Assembly (NCBI RefSeq): GCF_033958435.1
Contig: NC_134158.1
Coordinates: 7,893,837-7,957,836 of the forward strand
Direction: 5' to 3'
DNA from: Carettochelys insculpta
Lineage: Eukaryota; Chordata; Testudines; Carettochelyidae
DNA length: 64,000 nucleotides
Below, one piece after another: positions 10,935-21,429 of the stretch. Below the pieces are notes generated by a model. It did not search any database. It was not told where the DNA came from and saw nothing but the letters and a program-made list of their open reading frames with translations. The first letter of the stretch is position 1; every line of letters begins with the position of its first letter. Made by a program: the position numbers and the translations under genes.

Positions 10935-13900
10935 ACCGAACTGAGCGGGGTCACTGAGCCAGTGACCTGGGGAAGTTCAGGGCCCTCCCCTCGTGATTGG
11001 GCATCGGCTGTACCCTCAGTGCTCCCCTTGATGTGCACCACCTCCATGTCATAATGCTGCTGGGGGAGGCTTCAACTCAGGAGTTTGGTATTGGACCTTT
11101 TCATGTGATGCAGCCGGACAAGTCCCTTTAGTTCCCTCAGGTTGGTCGGTCTCCCTGCCTCTGTCTCTGGTCCATCAGCCACGTTCTCAAGTTGGGCAGG
11201 CAGAGCCCATACAGATGCTGCAGCACCAACAGATCAAATAGTTCTTTTCTGGTCTGGGCCCTGCCCTGTCTGCCCACCAGCCCATACAGCTGCGCCGGCC
11301 AATATCTGGAATTCAGTTACAGTCCAGTAAAAGAAGGTACAAATGCTTCCACCCTTGGCATTTAACCAGACCACCAAAATGGTTGTGTGCCTCAGTTTCC
11401 CCTTCCATGCCACACAATAGGTTTGGAATGTTCCTCCTCATGTGAGAGGTTGCAAGACTAGTTACAGGGAACAATGGTGACATTTCAGAGTTACAGACTC
11501 CTTCAACATACAATTCATGCTTCTACATCAATGTCATCATGTCAAATGGCTCTTTCCAAACATTCAGTACATGGTACAATTCTACAGCTTTTGGTAGCAG
11601 CACCCCTTGGTTACAGCAGTCAGCGTGAGTAACAGAACAAACCCATTGCAACTGGACATTTACGTTGCTCTTTGGCAGACCACAACCTTTGTGCAACATC
11701 CTTGAGAATCTGGTATTTTGGGGATAAATGGCTGAGGCCTTTCTTAGCACCATCAAGTTCTAATCTTCTCCCTTGCCCCCTGGGGTGGAAATCTGATCTC
11801 TCTGTCTGTGCCCTCCCTTCTAACAAGAGCTGGGCCATTGATGATCTCAGGGAGACTTCCCCCTCCCAGCCAGCCTGGAAATTTGCAAACCAAACTGCTT
11901 TCTGAAAGTTGTTTTGTGAGTCCCAGATGCAGAATCCACATGAAGGAATCCCTGTTTATCCCTTACTGGCCCACCAGGCCCACAGCTCCTTTGTCCTTCC
12001 ACCTCCAACTACTGCCTCCCCATGGAATCAGAAGTCGAATCCAGTATGAGAATATAAGTGTTTCCACCATCTGGAGATGGGGAATTGCTGGCGCTCTCCT
12101 GCATCCTACAGAGACTGACTGTGCAGCTGTTTTACTTGGTTCTCACAGGGCTGCTCACATTCCCTGATAGTTTTCACTTTACTTGCACCAACTTCCAGTT
12201 CCTGAGAAACTTTTACACTGCCTGCTTTGGACCCTTCCAGAGCACAGCCAGTGGTTTCAGGAGCTGAAACAAACTTCTCCCCAGGCAAAGGGCTGCTCTG
12301 GCTCTTACAGAAAAGCACGTTTCCTGTTCACTCTCCTTCACCTCACTCCCATTTTCTAGAGTCCCCACAGACGGGTCAGGAAAAGTTTCAGGGAAATTCT
12401 CTTCCTCAAGAGCTCCCCCAAACAACAACTCACCCCTGTCTGCCTCCACGGGGGCACTGCTCCCTTGAGCCACAACCAGCTTCTGGGGTTCACCTACACC
12501 CAGGATCACTTCTGGCCCATCAGGCAGATTCCCACGTAATCCCCCTCCAGGCAGACAGCCAGTACCACCGGACAGAAGGTTAGGGTCCCTTTCCTCCCTT
12601 CTGCTACCAGCTCCTTTATCTTCATCAGTCAGCGGAACTCCATTGCCCGTCTGTTCTTGTGTCCTGGCGAGAGGGTGACTCTGGTAGGACAGAGTCCTCT
12701 CACCCCCTCCCAGTAACACCTCAGCATCAGGCAAAGAACAAGTACCAGAATCGTCTGGTCTCTGGGATTCCCTGATGATACTAACTGGATTAGACCAAGT
12801 TAAAGCATCATCCCCCCTGAGAGACACAGAGGTGGCCCACTTCCCATCTGGGCTTCATCTGCCCTCAGATCCAGCTCTGGGATCTTGGCCCCATCTCGAG
12901 CCCCCACAGGCTCAGGCAAAGGATTTACTTCCCCAGAAGCAGAAGCACTTTTCTTGCACCAAGGACCAGTGTCCTTAGCAGGGATACCACTGCCCATCCC
13001 AGAGCCATTCCCTCTGCTCCAGCCCCCATGGCTGGATTCAGAGACACACCTGGAATGCTCTTTCCTGGTGGTTCCTTCTCCAGCCACCCTAGGCTGGGTA
13101 AGTCTTCCTCAGACAATGGGCTAGTTTCCTCATTGGCACCTTTTCCAAATGCAGGCTCTGCTCTCTCCCCAGGCTGCTGCTGCTGTTCAACACAGACAGA
13201 CAATGGGAGACACTCTCTCCTTTGTCCCAGCTCCCTGGCTGGTCTCCACACACACACAGAAGGTGAAGCAGCTTCTCTCACAGAGAACTTGCCATTCCCA
13301 GTGGATCAGCTGCTTTCCTGCACAGACACACAGGCACCTTCCTCAGCCCAGGCCTGGAAAACTCTTCGCAGGTCTGTCTTGGCCACTAGTAGATGATGGG
13401 TTGGAATCGCTCCTTCCCTCCTTGAGCTGTGGCAGGCCACTCGGTTCAGAACTCCATGCAGTCCAGGGTTCCCTGCCCCGATCCGGGCTCACCTCTGCAG
13501 GATTCTCCCCAACCCTCAGCTCCGCCACTGCACATCCACGCTGCCTTGTCCAGCTTCTTTAATCTCGATTCGGTTTCCAGGTGCTGCCACTTCACAGCGG
13601 AGTTGCTCATCGTGGTCGCAGGCTCTCAGGCTGATGCCCTCTGCACCCCACGATTCCTGGAAGAATCCCTTCAGTGTGCCAGGCTCCTTGCGAGTCACAA
13701 GCTCCCCGGGGTTAGGCCGTAGGCCCCTCTGCCCTCTGGGACCGACTCCAACAGATTCTCAGAGAAACCACTTCTTCAGTGTGACACCCGCTCTCAAGGA
13801 CCATGAGCACACTGTCTTGGGAAGAACTCGTTCAGCGTCAGCCTCCTTGTGGGTCACTTGTTTCTGGGGGCTGGCACCTTCTGGGACAAACTCCAACAGA

Positions 13901-14100
13901 TTCCCAGGAGTAACCCCTGCTCGGGTGTGGCACCCCCTCTCGAGAACCATGACCACAGTTGCTTGGGTTTGGCCGCAGGCCCCTCCTCCTTGGGAAACTG
14001 CACCTCACTGCCCATCAGCACACCTGGGTCTCACAGGCCCCTCTTCTTCCGTGGTGCCCGTCACTTACTAATGGATGCTCCATCCTCGGGGTGCAGAACA
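10935..14100 (-). pseudogene. Internal region of the LTR element, degraded possible gag
   Basis: The minus strand carries several medium ORFs in shifting frames (13956-13759, 13698-13516, 13281-12925, 13087-12800, 12827-12213). They are rich in Gly, Glu, Pro and Ser, and one includes 'FFQESWGAEGISLRACDHD'. No zinc knuckle, protease or polymerase motif is visible. This could be a degraded gag-like protein or a non-coding carrier region; I do not recognise it. Confidence 0.4.
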
Positions 14101-14117
14101 TCCCACTTCTGACACCA
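14101..14117 (-). other. Primer binding site, tRNA-Leu(CAA) type
   Basis: On the minus strand, one base after the 5' LTR, lies TGGTGTCAGAAGTGGGA. It is complementary to the CCA-added 3' end of vertebrate tRNA-Leu(CAA), recalled from the known tRNA sequence. Leucine priming is typical of ERVL-type elements. Confidence 0.75.
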
Positions 14118-14118
14118 G

Positions 14119-14518
14119 TGTGATGGGGTTCTGGGGTCCCCCAAGCTCTGCACCCTGTCCGCAGTCAGGAGAGTCTCTCACTCAGCAGGAAAACAGCGGG
14201 TTTATTAGCTGACAGGACACAGCATCGTACAGAGGAGTCAGTACAGCAGGCAGAGACAGCCAGTCCAATCCATGTTGAGGAGAGGAGGCCCCAAGGGGCC
14301 CCCAGAGCTGGGGCCTTGCCCCGTCCTTTGTCTCTCTCTCCCTCAGCCCAGACTAACTGCTTTCCAACTCCCAGTTCCAATTCAAACCCCTCAGGCTCCA
14401 CCTCCTCCTTTGTCTGCAGTACAAAGGTGTTACCTGGTCGTCAGGGTTACCCTCAGCAGGAGCCTCAAACCCTCTGTGAGCCACACACACACACACAGGT
14501 ATCCCCCACTCCATCACA
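14119..14518 (-). repeat. 5' LTR of the LTR element (intact)
   Basis: 400-bp LTR with TG...CA ends and an 8-bp inverted terminus TGTGATGG/CCATCACA. A short CA microsatellite (14480-14497) lies near the end. Confidence 0.85.
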
Positions 14519-14523
14519 CCTAC

Positions 14524-14818
14524 GCAGTGGAATAGCTTGTTTTTGGGCCCTTAACAATGTCCCTTTGAAAAACTGCCAACTCTCCTTCATTGCTTTTCTC
14601 CTCAGTCGTGCATCCCACAGGATCCTACCTACCAGCTCTCTGAGTTTACTAAAATCCGCCTTCCTGAAATCCATTGTGTCTATTTTGCTGTTCTCCTTTC
14701 TACCTTTCCTTAAATTGAGAACTCTCTGATTTCATGATCACTCTCATCCAAGCTGCCTTCCACTTTCACATTCTCAATCACTTCCTCCCTATTTGTTAAA
14801 ATCAAATCTGGTACGTCT
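14524..14818 (-). mobile_element. CR1 LINE, 5' piece beyond the LTR insertion
   Basis: The minus strand encodes the CR1 segment between endonuclease and RT ('[19 protein letters not shown]', '[14 protein letters not shown]'). It joins directly to the coding at 9801 if the LTR element and one CCTAC are removed. The CR1 is 5'-truncated near 14818. Confidence 0.85.
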
Positions 14819-14893
14819 ACATCAGCTATATTGTTTATGCAGCTGAAGTTGTGTAACGTAGGTTAACGGCCGGTGGTAGTATAGACAAGGCCT
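14819..14893. repeat. Short inverted-end repeat fragment
   Basis: The block runs from 'tacgtctacatcagc' to 'tagtatagacaaggcc'. It resembles ends of small DNA elements common in turtles. Identity is uncertain. Confidence 0.35.
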
Positions 14894-14899
14894 CACTGT

Positions 14900-15120
14900 G
14901 GCTGTGTCGACACTAACTGAAAACTTTGAAAAGGCCATGCTAATGGCCATATCGAAGGATATTAATGACATGCTGAAATGAATATTCAGTGCCTCATTAG
15001 CATGGCGCCAGCAACGACACTTCAAAAGTGCCATGGTTTGCTTGCCCATGGCTTCTTTACACTGAGGTCCTTTTCGAAATGACCCTGCGAACGTTGAAAT
15101 CCCCTTATTCCTATCACCTG
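14900..15120. mobile_element. MITE-like element, copy C
   Basis: The block starts 'ggctgtgtcgacact' and contains 'gaatattcagtgcctcattagcat'. The same start and core occur at 63879-64000 in the same order, so this is an interspersed family. The right end is not sharply defined. It ends just before the IgV exon of gene 1. Confidence 0.6.
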
Positions 15121-15164
15121 CCCCCAGACTCTCGCTGATTTAATTTCCATTGTATATTTCACAG

Positions 15165-15512
15165 CACGATTCACAGTGATTGGACCTGACCATCCAGTCG
15201 TTGCCTTTGTAGGCGTGGAGGCCGTCCTGCCCTGCCACCTCTCCCCCAGCATGAGCGCTGAGACCATGAAGGTGAGATGGTTCCGATCCAGTTATTCATC
15301 AGTTGTGCACCTCTACAGTGAGGGGCAGGATCAGTACGGAGAACAGATGCTGGAATATCGAGGGAGAACTGAGCTCTTGAAAGACGACATCACCAGTGGG
15401 AGAGTTTCCCTGAGAATACGCAACATACGACCATCAGATGATGGGCAGTACACCTGTCTTTTTCAGTCCAGTGACTTTTATGAAGAAGCTTTATTGGAAC
15501 TGCAGGTGGCAG
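15165..15512 (+). CDS. BTN-like gene 1, IgV exon
   Basis: This 348-bp exon lies between a tttcacag acceptor and a gtcagt donor, phase 1 at both ends. It encodes an extracellular IgV domain starting 'RFTVIGPDHPV'. The two disulphide cysteines are in 'VLPCHLSP' and 'YTCLFQSS', and the V-set DxGxYxC pattern reads 'SDDGQYTC'. A 'VRWFRSSYSSVVHLY' stretch carries the core tryptophan. Butyrophilin IgV domains bind ligands or regulate T cells. The gene 2 IgV exon at 63302 has exactly the same length and similar flanks, which points to tandem duplication. Confidence 0.93.
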
Positions 15513-17559
15513 GTCAGTAAATTGTTCTGATACTTTGACAGCTGCAACCGGGTAATAAGGGGATTCAGAGGGTTCATTGTGAGATGACACCTGATTTTTC
15601 TCATCCTGGGGCAGTAGCTCTGGTCAAGTTTGATTCTAGTTTATTGTTTAATATCCATTTTTTCTCAATTTTCTAAACTCCGGACGTGCGCTCGATTATC
15701 CTAAAAACTGCTGTGACTCATTGGAGTCTGGGGTGGGGTTAGTGGCCCAAAGGTGAGGTAATTTGAGCAAGGGGTTAAAGAGACACACAAATACCTCCAA
15801 CAGTCAGGTGGCATGAAGATGTTGGGGTAATTACAACTGTTTTGTGTGCACTTGGGGCTCAAGCAGTGGCTGTGATCCCACCCGCCCTGACGGATTGATC
15901 TAGGCTCACCTCTGGCCCGTTCAGGGTAACAGATGTTGATACACAGAGCCCTGGTCTGTGTGCGGGACAATTGAGACATTCCCACCCCCAGGACAGGTAG
16001 AGGCAGGAGGCCTGAGCCCTGCAGGTGCTGTGAGAGAGATCAGGAGAGGCACAGCTAGTTCTGTAACCAGGACCTGAGGTTTAGAGCCGGTGAAGTGAAC
16101 AGCTGCCTTATGCTCAAACACTGAGTTTGGTCCACACGAACCATCCCTGACTTCCAAACTGTTCTCATCCCATCACCCTTGTTCTGTGGGTGGCCTGGGC
16201 TGTTACCTTCACACACCCTGGTGATCACTGTCATGTCTGACCCCAGGGTTCTGCCAATCCCCATGGCAAGGAGTCTGTTCTCTGCTCCTGACACAACCTG
16301 CTGTAATAAGGGTGCGGCGACGACGCACTCACCTCAGGGCACATCTGTGTCCCAGCTGTACATGGCTCGTAAGGTGGCAGCTGCTGCTGGAGGACAAAGG
16401 TGAGGAGGCAGGGAGGGAAAGTGAGTGACGGGAAGAGGCGTCAGCCACACCCAGCAGGAGGCAGCTCAGGTGACCCTGGTGCCTGCTCCCCCCTCACGCC
16501 TGCTGCACAGATTGGCACCCAGCAGCTGGGAGGGCTTCACCCTGCCCCCCAACGTGGATCAGGGCAGGGAGCAGTAGCCAGGGCAACAGGTAGCAGAGAT
16601 AAAGAGGAGGAAGGGGCAGGACGCAGACTGACCCCAGCCTGCTCCTCCCATCCACGTCCACCCCAGGCCCTCAAAACCAACTTGTCCCCAGAGTCCCACT
16701 CACCCTGCAGCCCCCCTGACACCATCACAATCCCAGCTGGCAAGTCCCCAGGCAGGGGAGGGGGCACTGCATGAGCACCCACAGCAGCTGCAGGGGTGTA
16801 ATTAGCCACATGCAGCTTATTCTGTGTTATCTCCCCCCGGCCCCCGCAGCAGCAGGAGCAGCAGCTGCCACTGCCAGCAGCTAAATGAGCCGCAAATGGC
16901 TCTTAAAGGACAACATGGAGGTCAGAGGGAGCTGCTCAGCTGTGTAACCCAGTCGGCTTTGAGGTGTGGCACCTCAGGTGAGAGCCTCATTTTCCTCACG
17001 CTCGTTATGGCCCTGGGCGTGCCTGCTGCTCTGCCCTGCTTCGGGGCAGCCACTGGTGTATTGTTTGACAGCTGAGCCATCCGAAAGGGAGCTGGACCTC
17101 ATTAACGGACGCCCTATCCTGCCCTAGGGCCAGGGCTTATACCCAGTCTGCAGCCCTGCTGAAAAGCACTGAACTTACAGACCACGGAGACTTTAGTTGG
17201 GTGCTGTGACCTTCCCCCCAGCTCAGACCACTCCATGCACACACATGGGATACTTACAACTTGGAAAACGACGCCTTCTGAGAGCATCTAGTACGAAATG
17301 CATCGTGATTGTGCCATCCTGTCATAATCGTACTGTGGCCAACACAGGCGCAGGGTCAACAAATGTCACGTCCGTCACCAAAAGTTCTGCCAGTGACGGA
17401 GAAGTGCTGTGGTAACTTCAGCAGTGCATTTTCACAGCACACGCCCTCTGGCAGCAGGAGGCATGCACAGCTGGTGCTTTCGCATCAGTCATTCAAGCAG
17501 TGCAATGGGGGTAACTATTCCCACTGTGCTCGTCATCACCCTCTGTAGCTAAGCGGAGT
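15513..17559. other. Intron sequence, no gene recognised
   Basis: GC-rich in its second half (16380-16860), with chance ORFs on both strands. A fragment 'gagccgcaaatggctctt' near 16885 resembles a low-grade repeat also seen near 36820. No exon with matching phase is visible. Confidence 0.4.
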
Positions 17560-18060
17560 GAGACGGCCGAGTCGGTCGCAGAGTATCAGTGGCGTGGTGC
17601 CAACGTCACATGATGCATTTTTTGCCTCAGCGGTCCATGGGCTCTGGACTGCAATTCAGGGCATTTCTGAATGGCCCCAGTTTACTGAGTGTCTCCCATC
17701 TCGGCCGGAAAGGATGGAACCTGCATTGCTCTGCTCTGCTGAGGCCACTCTTGTGGATGGTCGTGCAGTCTGTCCTGAGCACCACATCTGAGCAGGAATC
17801 AGAGCTGCCAATGTTGTGCGTGGTAGTGGAAGAAACACCAGATTACTGTTGGTGTTCGGGGAGCAGCAGTGCTGAATGGGCCGGCATTTTGGGGTTCAGG
17901 GAACAAGCACTCAGTGGTGGGGTCACACTGCTGTGCACGTTTGGGATGATGGGCAGTGGTTGCTGAACTTTCAGATGGGGAAAGCCACCTTCCTGGAGCT
18001 GTGTGCGGAGCTCTCCCCAGAACTGCAGTGCAAGAGCACCAGAAGGCCAAGGCTATGAAT
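17560..18060 (+). pseudogene. Harbinger transposase, N-terminal fragment
   Basis: Around 17920-18050 the + strand encodes 'VWDDGQWLLNFQMGKATFLE' followed by 'LCAELSPELQ', the N-terminal block of HARBI1-like PIF/Harbinger transposases, which are DDE nucleases. The preceding 350 bp looks like its divergent N-terminal leader with frameshifts. The reading ends abruptly at about 18056 and passes into SANT-protein sequence. The catalytic region is not here but on the other strand at 19385-19910. Confidence 0.6.
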
Positions 18061-19215
18061 GCAACACAGTAGAGCACAAAGCAAAGATGAAGGAGCTGAG
18101 GCAGGTGTACCAAAAGGCACAGGGGGAAACCATGTCTCCGGTGCTGCACCAAAGACCTGCCACTTCTACTAGGAGCTAGGTGACATCCTCAGCAGTGGCC
18201 CCGCTTCCACCTGCAAGTGCCTGGTTCTTACTTTGGTGGGGCTGGAGACATCAGACACCAGGCTCAAACATGGTGACAAGGTCATGGTCAAGGAGGCGGA
18301 GGATGATTTGGAGCACACAGCAGGGTTGCCAGTGACGTGGCAAGAAAGCTTCTCTTTCTCAGAGATTCAGCCAGTCCAGCAGGTTGTCTCTGGTGTGCAT
18401 GATGCAGGAAAGGAAAGCCCTGGCAACTGATCTTCTGAGGTCGTGCCGCTCCATTCTGTGGTGTTCAGCTCTTCGTTGGTCTGTGTATTGTAGAAGTGGA
18501 TGAAGGGATACAAATCTGCAAGATTAGCTGTGTTGCAGTGGGCTCCACATTTCCCAGTGAAGAGAAGAAGCGTGGTACAGGAGTATGTTAATTCACACTG
18601 AGATTTCACAGGAACCCTCTAGAGATATGTACCAGCAGGTGAATTTTTCTGAAGGGATTGATGCTGTGTGTGAACTAATCATCACACTTTTTGGTACTGT
18701 TTCCCGTGCTAATGCTGACGAGGCCTTTCGGGGGATTCCTTTTCACACTGGCAGCACACCAGCACCAGCTAAGGAAATGACCGAGGCGTAGCGAGGAGGA
18801 CGTGTTCCAGGCAGTGCTCCAGTCGTCAGGAGCAGAGAAAAGGGAAGGCAGGAAGTGGAGTGAAAGGGAAAGGCAGGAGAGAAAGTAAGGAGCACATTCT
18901 AAAGGGACAGGAGTGAGCCATTAATGTGATGGAGGAGCAAACGGAGATGCCGAAATCCCTACTCACACTTCAGTTGGAGCATGTGCATGCTTGCCTTCCC
19001 CTGCTGCCAACGCAAAATGACTCTCCGTGCCCTCCACTAATTCTGCTCACACATTCCTTCCAGCTTCCTGCATCTCTCTGTGCCCTGTTCACCCCATGCA
19101 TTTGCACAACTTTCAGAAGGACAACTGGACTTACGCAGAGCTCTGAGAGTCTCCACTGCCCTTCCCTTTTATCTCCCTTCCCAGCAATCCTTCTGTGTGT
19201 GTTAATTGTTGTTTA
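18061..19215 (+). pseudogene. Harbinger accessory SANT/Myb-like protein, degraded
   Basis: The + strand encodes 'KMKELRQVYQKAQ' at about 18088, a linker block with 'LHQRPATST', then near 18790-18890 'EEDVFQAVLQSSGAEKRE' with an Arg/Glu-rich helix, and a Pro/Ser-rich C-terminus to about 19215. This pattern matches the SANT/Myb-like DNA-binding partner that PIF/Harbinger elements encode beside the transposase. Several stops and frameshifts are present, and the N-terminal SANT domain itself is not seen. Confidence 0.55.
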
Positions 19216-19384
19216 GTAAAAGCAGTCTCTGCAGGAGAACCAATCGTCATTTGCATCCTACTTGAAGTCATTGGTGCTGGTAGAAATACCACAGAAGTAG
19301 TTTAATCTAGAATGTTGAGACCAAACAAGATAACTGAAATGAGTTAATCATGGCAGTGTGATGTATAATACATATTACTGTTGT

Positions 19385-19910
19385 TCATTGCTCAAATATT
19401 GCTTCAAAACCTCCCTGATTTCCCCCGTCCTTCCTTGTGCCCCTCTACTAGCAGTTGTCTGTTACTCCGATTCAGCACTCATATGATTTGTGTCAGTGCT
19501 CCACCCCAGGGAAACTTTTTACCCTTGCCTTCACAAATATTATGGTGCACACAGCAGTCTGCCATGACCATGGGAATATTTTCCTCATTTATGGCTAAAC
19601 TGCCACAAAGGCAGCACCAGCACACCCTTGATCTGCCAAAGGCTCATTCCAGGTCATGCTGAAGCTGATAGCCTTATTGTCAAATCCCTACCTGCCACTG
19701 TCCAGGTTTTCCATGTAAGGTTTCATGAGCCTTGGTAGAATGGGGAATGCTCAGTTTCCCAGGCTCCTATAGGCCTGTCGGCATTAATCACTGGAATCAT
19801 CTGGTGCAGAAAGAATGTACTTGTTTTTCAGTCACTTTCTGTATAGACCAGCATTCTTGATGACACAGTTTACAGGGTAAATATCTCTGATCCTGCACAC
19901 TCTGGTCTGG
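19385..19910 (-). pseudogene. Harbinger transposase, C-terminal fragment
   Basis: Read on the minus strand with frame changes, this gives 'IKNAGLYRK' near 19845, 'FPILPRLMKPYMENLDSGR' near 19715 and 'NIPMVMADCCVHHNICEGKG' near 19545. These correspond to the C-terminal half of a HARBI1-like DDE nuclease, including the conserved 'MKPY' and 'CCVLHN'-type blocks. It is convergent with the SANT-like gene, the usual layout, whereas the N-terminal piece at 17560 lies in the opposite orientation. Confidence 0.65.
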
Positions 19911-21429
19911 CAACATCTATGGTCCAGCATAGTTTTAATTAGCCAGATGCCCACTTCTCTTGGCTGTGGCCAAGTTTCCAGCAGTACCATAAAGTTTGTT
20001 AACAGCCACCAGTCCTGACTCCCAGTGTCCTTTGCTGTTACTTAGCTCTACTTTTCCTCTAAATGTCTTTTAAGAGCCCAGGAAGCAGTGGAAGTGTTGG
20101 TAATGCTGCTAGACAACATTGATCCCCTATGGTTTGGCAAATTCTCTGGTTTAGCACCAGTCAGGTCCTGAAGGGTGCCTGACGAGAGAGATTCAACCTG
20201 CAGTATACAGTAATCTCCTTGTTTGCTTTGATTCTATTCTCCCTTATTTATCTGTGTAGTGAAGAAAGCATCGATGAACATCCCTCCCCATCAGCCTTGG
20301 AGTGAGGATACATCCCCTGCTACCACGTGTCTGTAAAATTTAATTCCCTTAATGAGAATTGAGCAGTTACTGGAGCTCAAGCCCTCTGGGAAGGGCAGAA
20401 CATAAGTATCAGGGGCTTGGGCCTATAGTCAGGATGGAGGAGTCTGTTGCCTGGTGTCATGGCTGAGGCTGAGGCCAAGCAAACACAAGCATCTTGACCT
20501 AAGATGGGTAAGTGGCCACCCACCTTTATCCTGTGGGTATCCTCCATCTTCCCAGGCTGCCCAGCTATTGGCAGTCCCAGCAGCTCTTCAGTGTCCTTGT
20601 TGGTTGGCAGCCCTGGCAGTGACTTTCAATCCTCAGTGCTACAGAGGACCCTCTTGGGCACAAGTCCCTGCAGAGAATGGGAGGCATCTGTCTCCTTTGC
20701 TGGCTCCTGCCCAAGTGAAATGAAGGTCCATCTTTTAAACTTCCTGTCCCACCCCTCTGCTTTTAGTGGGGTGAGCATGGCTTTCCTGGCTCCACACACC
20801 AAGGGGGTATGTTGCATTTCTTTTCTGTCTGGCCTAGCAGACAGCCATATCCCCTATGCTATGAGTAACTTTCATAACTGATGCTCTGTGTGACTTCTGT
20901 GGGTCAGGCTTTTTGTTTCTTTCTGTTTTGCTTTTGTTCTGGTTTTGATGAGAATGCATGTTGTATTTGTTATTTACACGCAACTTCAATGAAGTGCATG
21001 TTTTTGCATCGTTTGCATGTGTATGTTTTGTTTGTTATGCATTTACATTTTATATAAAGACAATCAAATCTGAGTTTTTAAAAACAGAATCCTGACAAGA
21101 GAAGGCTCCAGACAGCCGCCCCTTCTCTCCCACCCCATGGAGAATCTTCTGTGTTAAATTTCCAAACAGTGTAAGGCCTTCTCTGCACAGCAGCCACAAT
21201 CAAAATAACAATCACTTTGACTTCACAGACTGGGATCAATTGAAGCCTCTTTTTCCACATTAAGTTCATTTCATTTCAGTGTAGCTCATCAGTAAAGGTG
21301 TGGCCTGCTGTAGAAGGCATTACCTTAACCCTGGATTTCCTTGTTAGCTAAGCTCTAGTATTTTGTGGGTGTAGATGTGTTTCCTGGCTCTCAGAGGAGT
21401 GAGAGTTTTTCGCTGTCGCCCTCAGCAGT
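19911..21429. other. Intron sequence, no gene recognised
   Basis: Low-complexity AT-rich sequence in part (20890-21070). Phrases such as 'ggtctggcaacatctatggtcc' (19912) and 'ggtttggcaaattctctggt' (20130) look like decayed ends of a DNA element, which I cannot name. Confidence 0.35.

Larger units (their letters stand above)
9807..14518 (-). mobile_element. Non-autonomous LTR retrotransposon (ERVL-like), antisense, inserted in CR1
   Basis: Two LTRs start TGTGATGG and end CCATCACA: 9807-10917 and 14119-14518. The right copy is 400 bp; the left is 398 bp once the 710-bp DNA transposon and its 3-bp duplication are removed. A 5-bp target duplication CCTAC flanks the element. On the minus strand a primer binding site (14117-14101) follows the 5' LTR, and a polypurine tract (10934-10918) precedes the 3' LTR. 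The internal 3.2 kb has only short broken minus-strand ORFs, and I see no reverse transcriptase, protease or integrase motif. It was therefore mobilised by a partner, or lost its genes. Confidence 0.85.

Noticed and set aside
11142..13722. Several + strand ORFs between the two LTRs
   Set aside because: The element is oriented on the minus strand by its primer site and polypurine tract, and the ORFs lack motifs.
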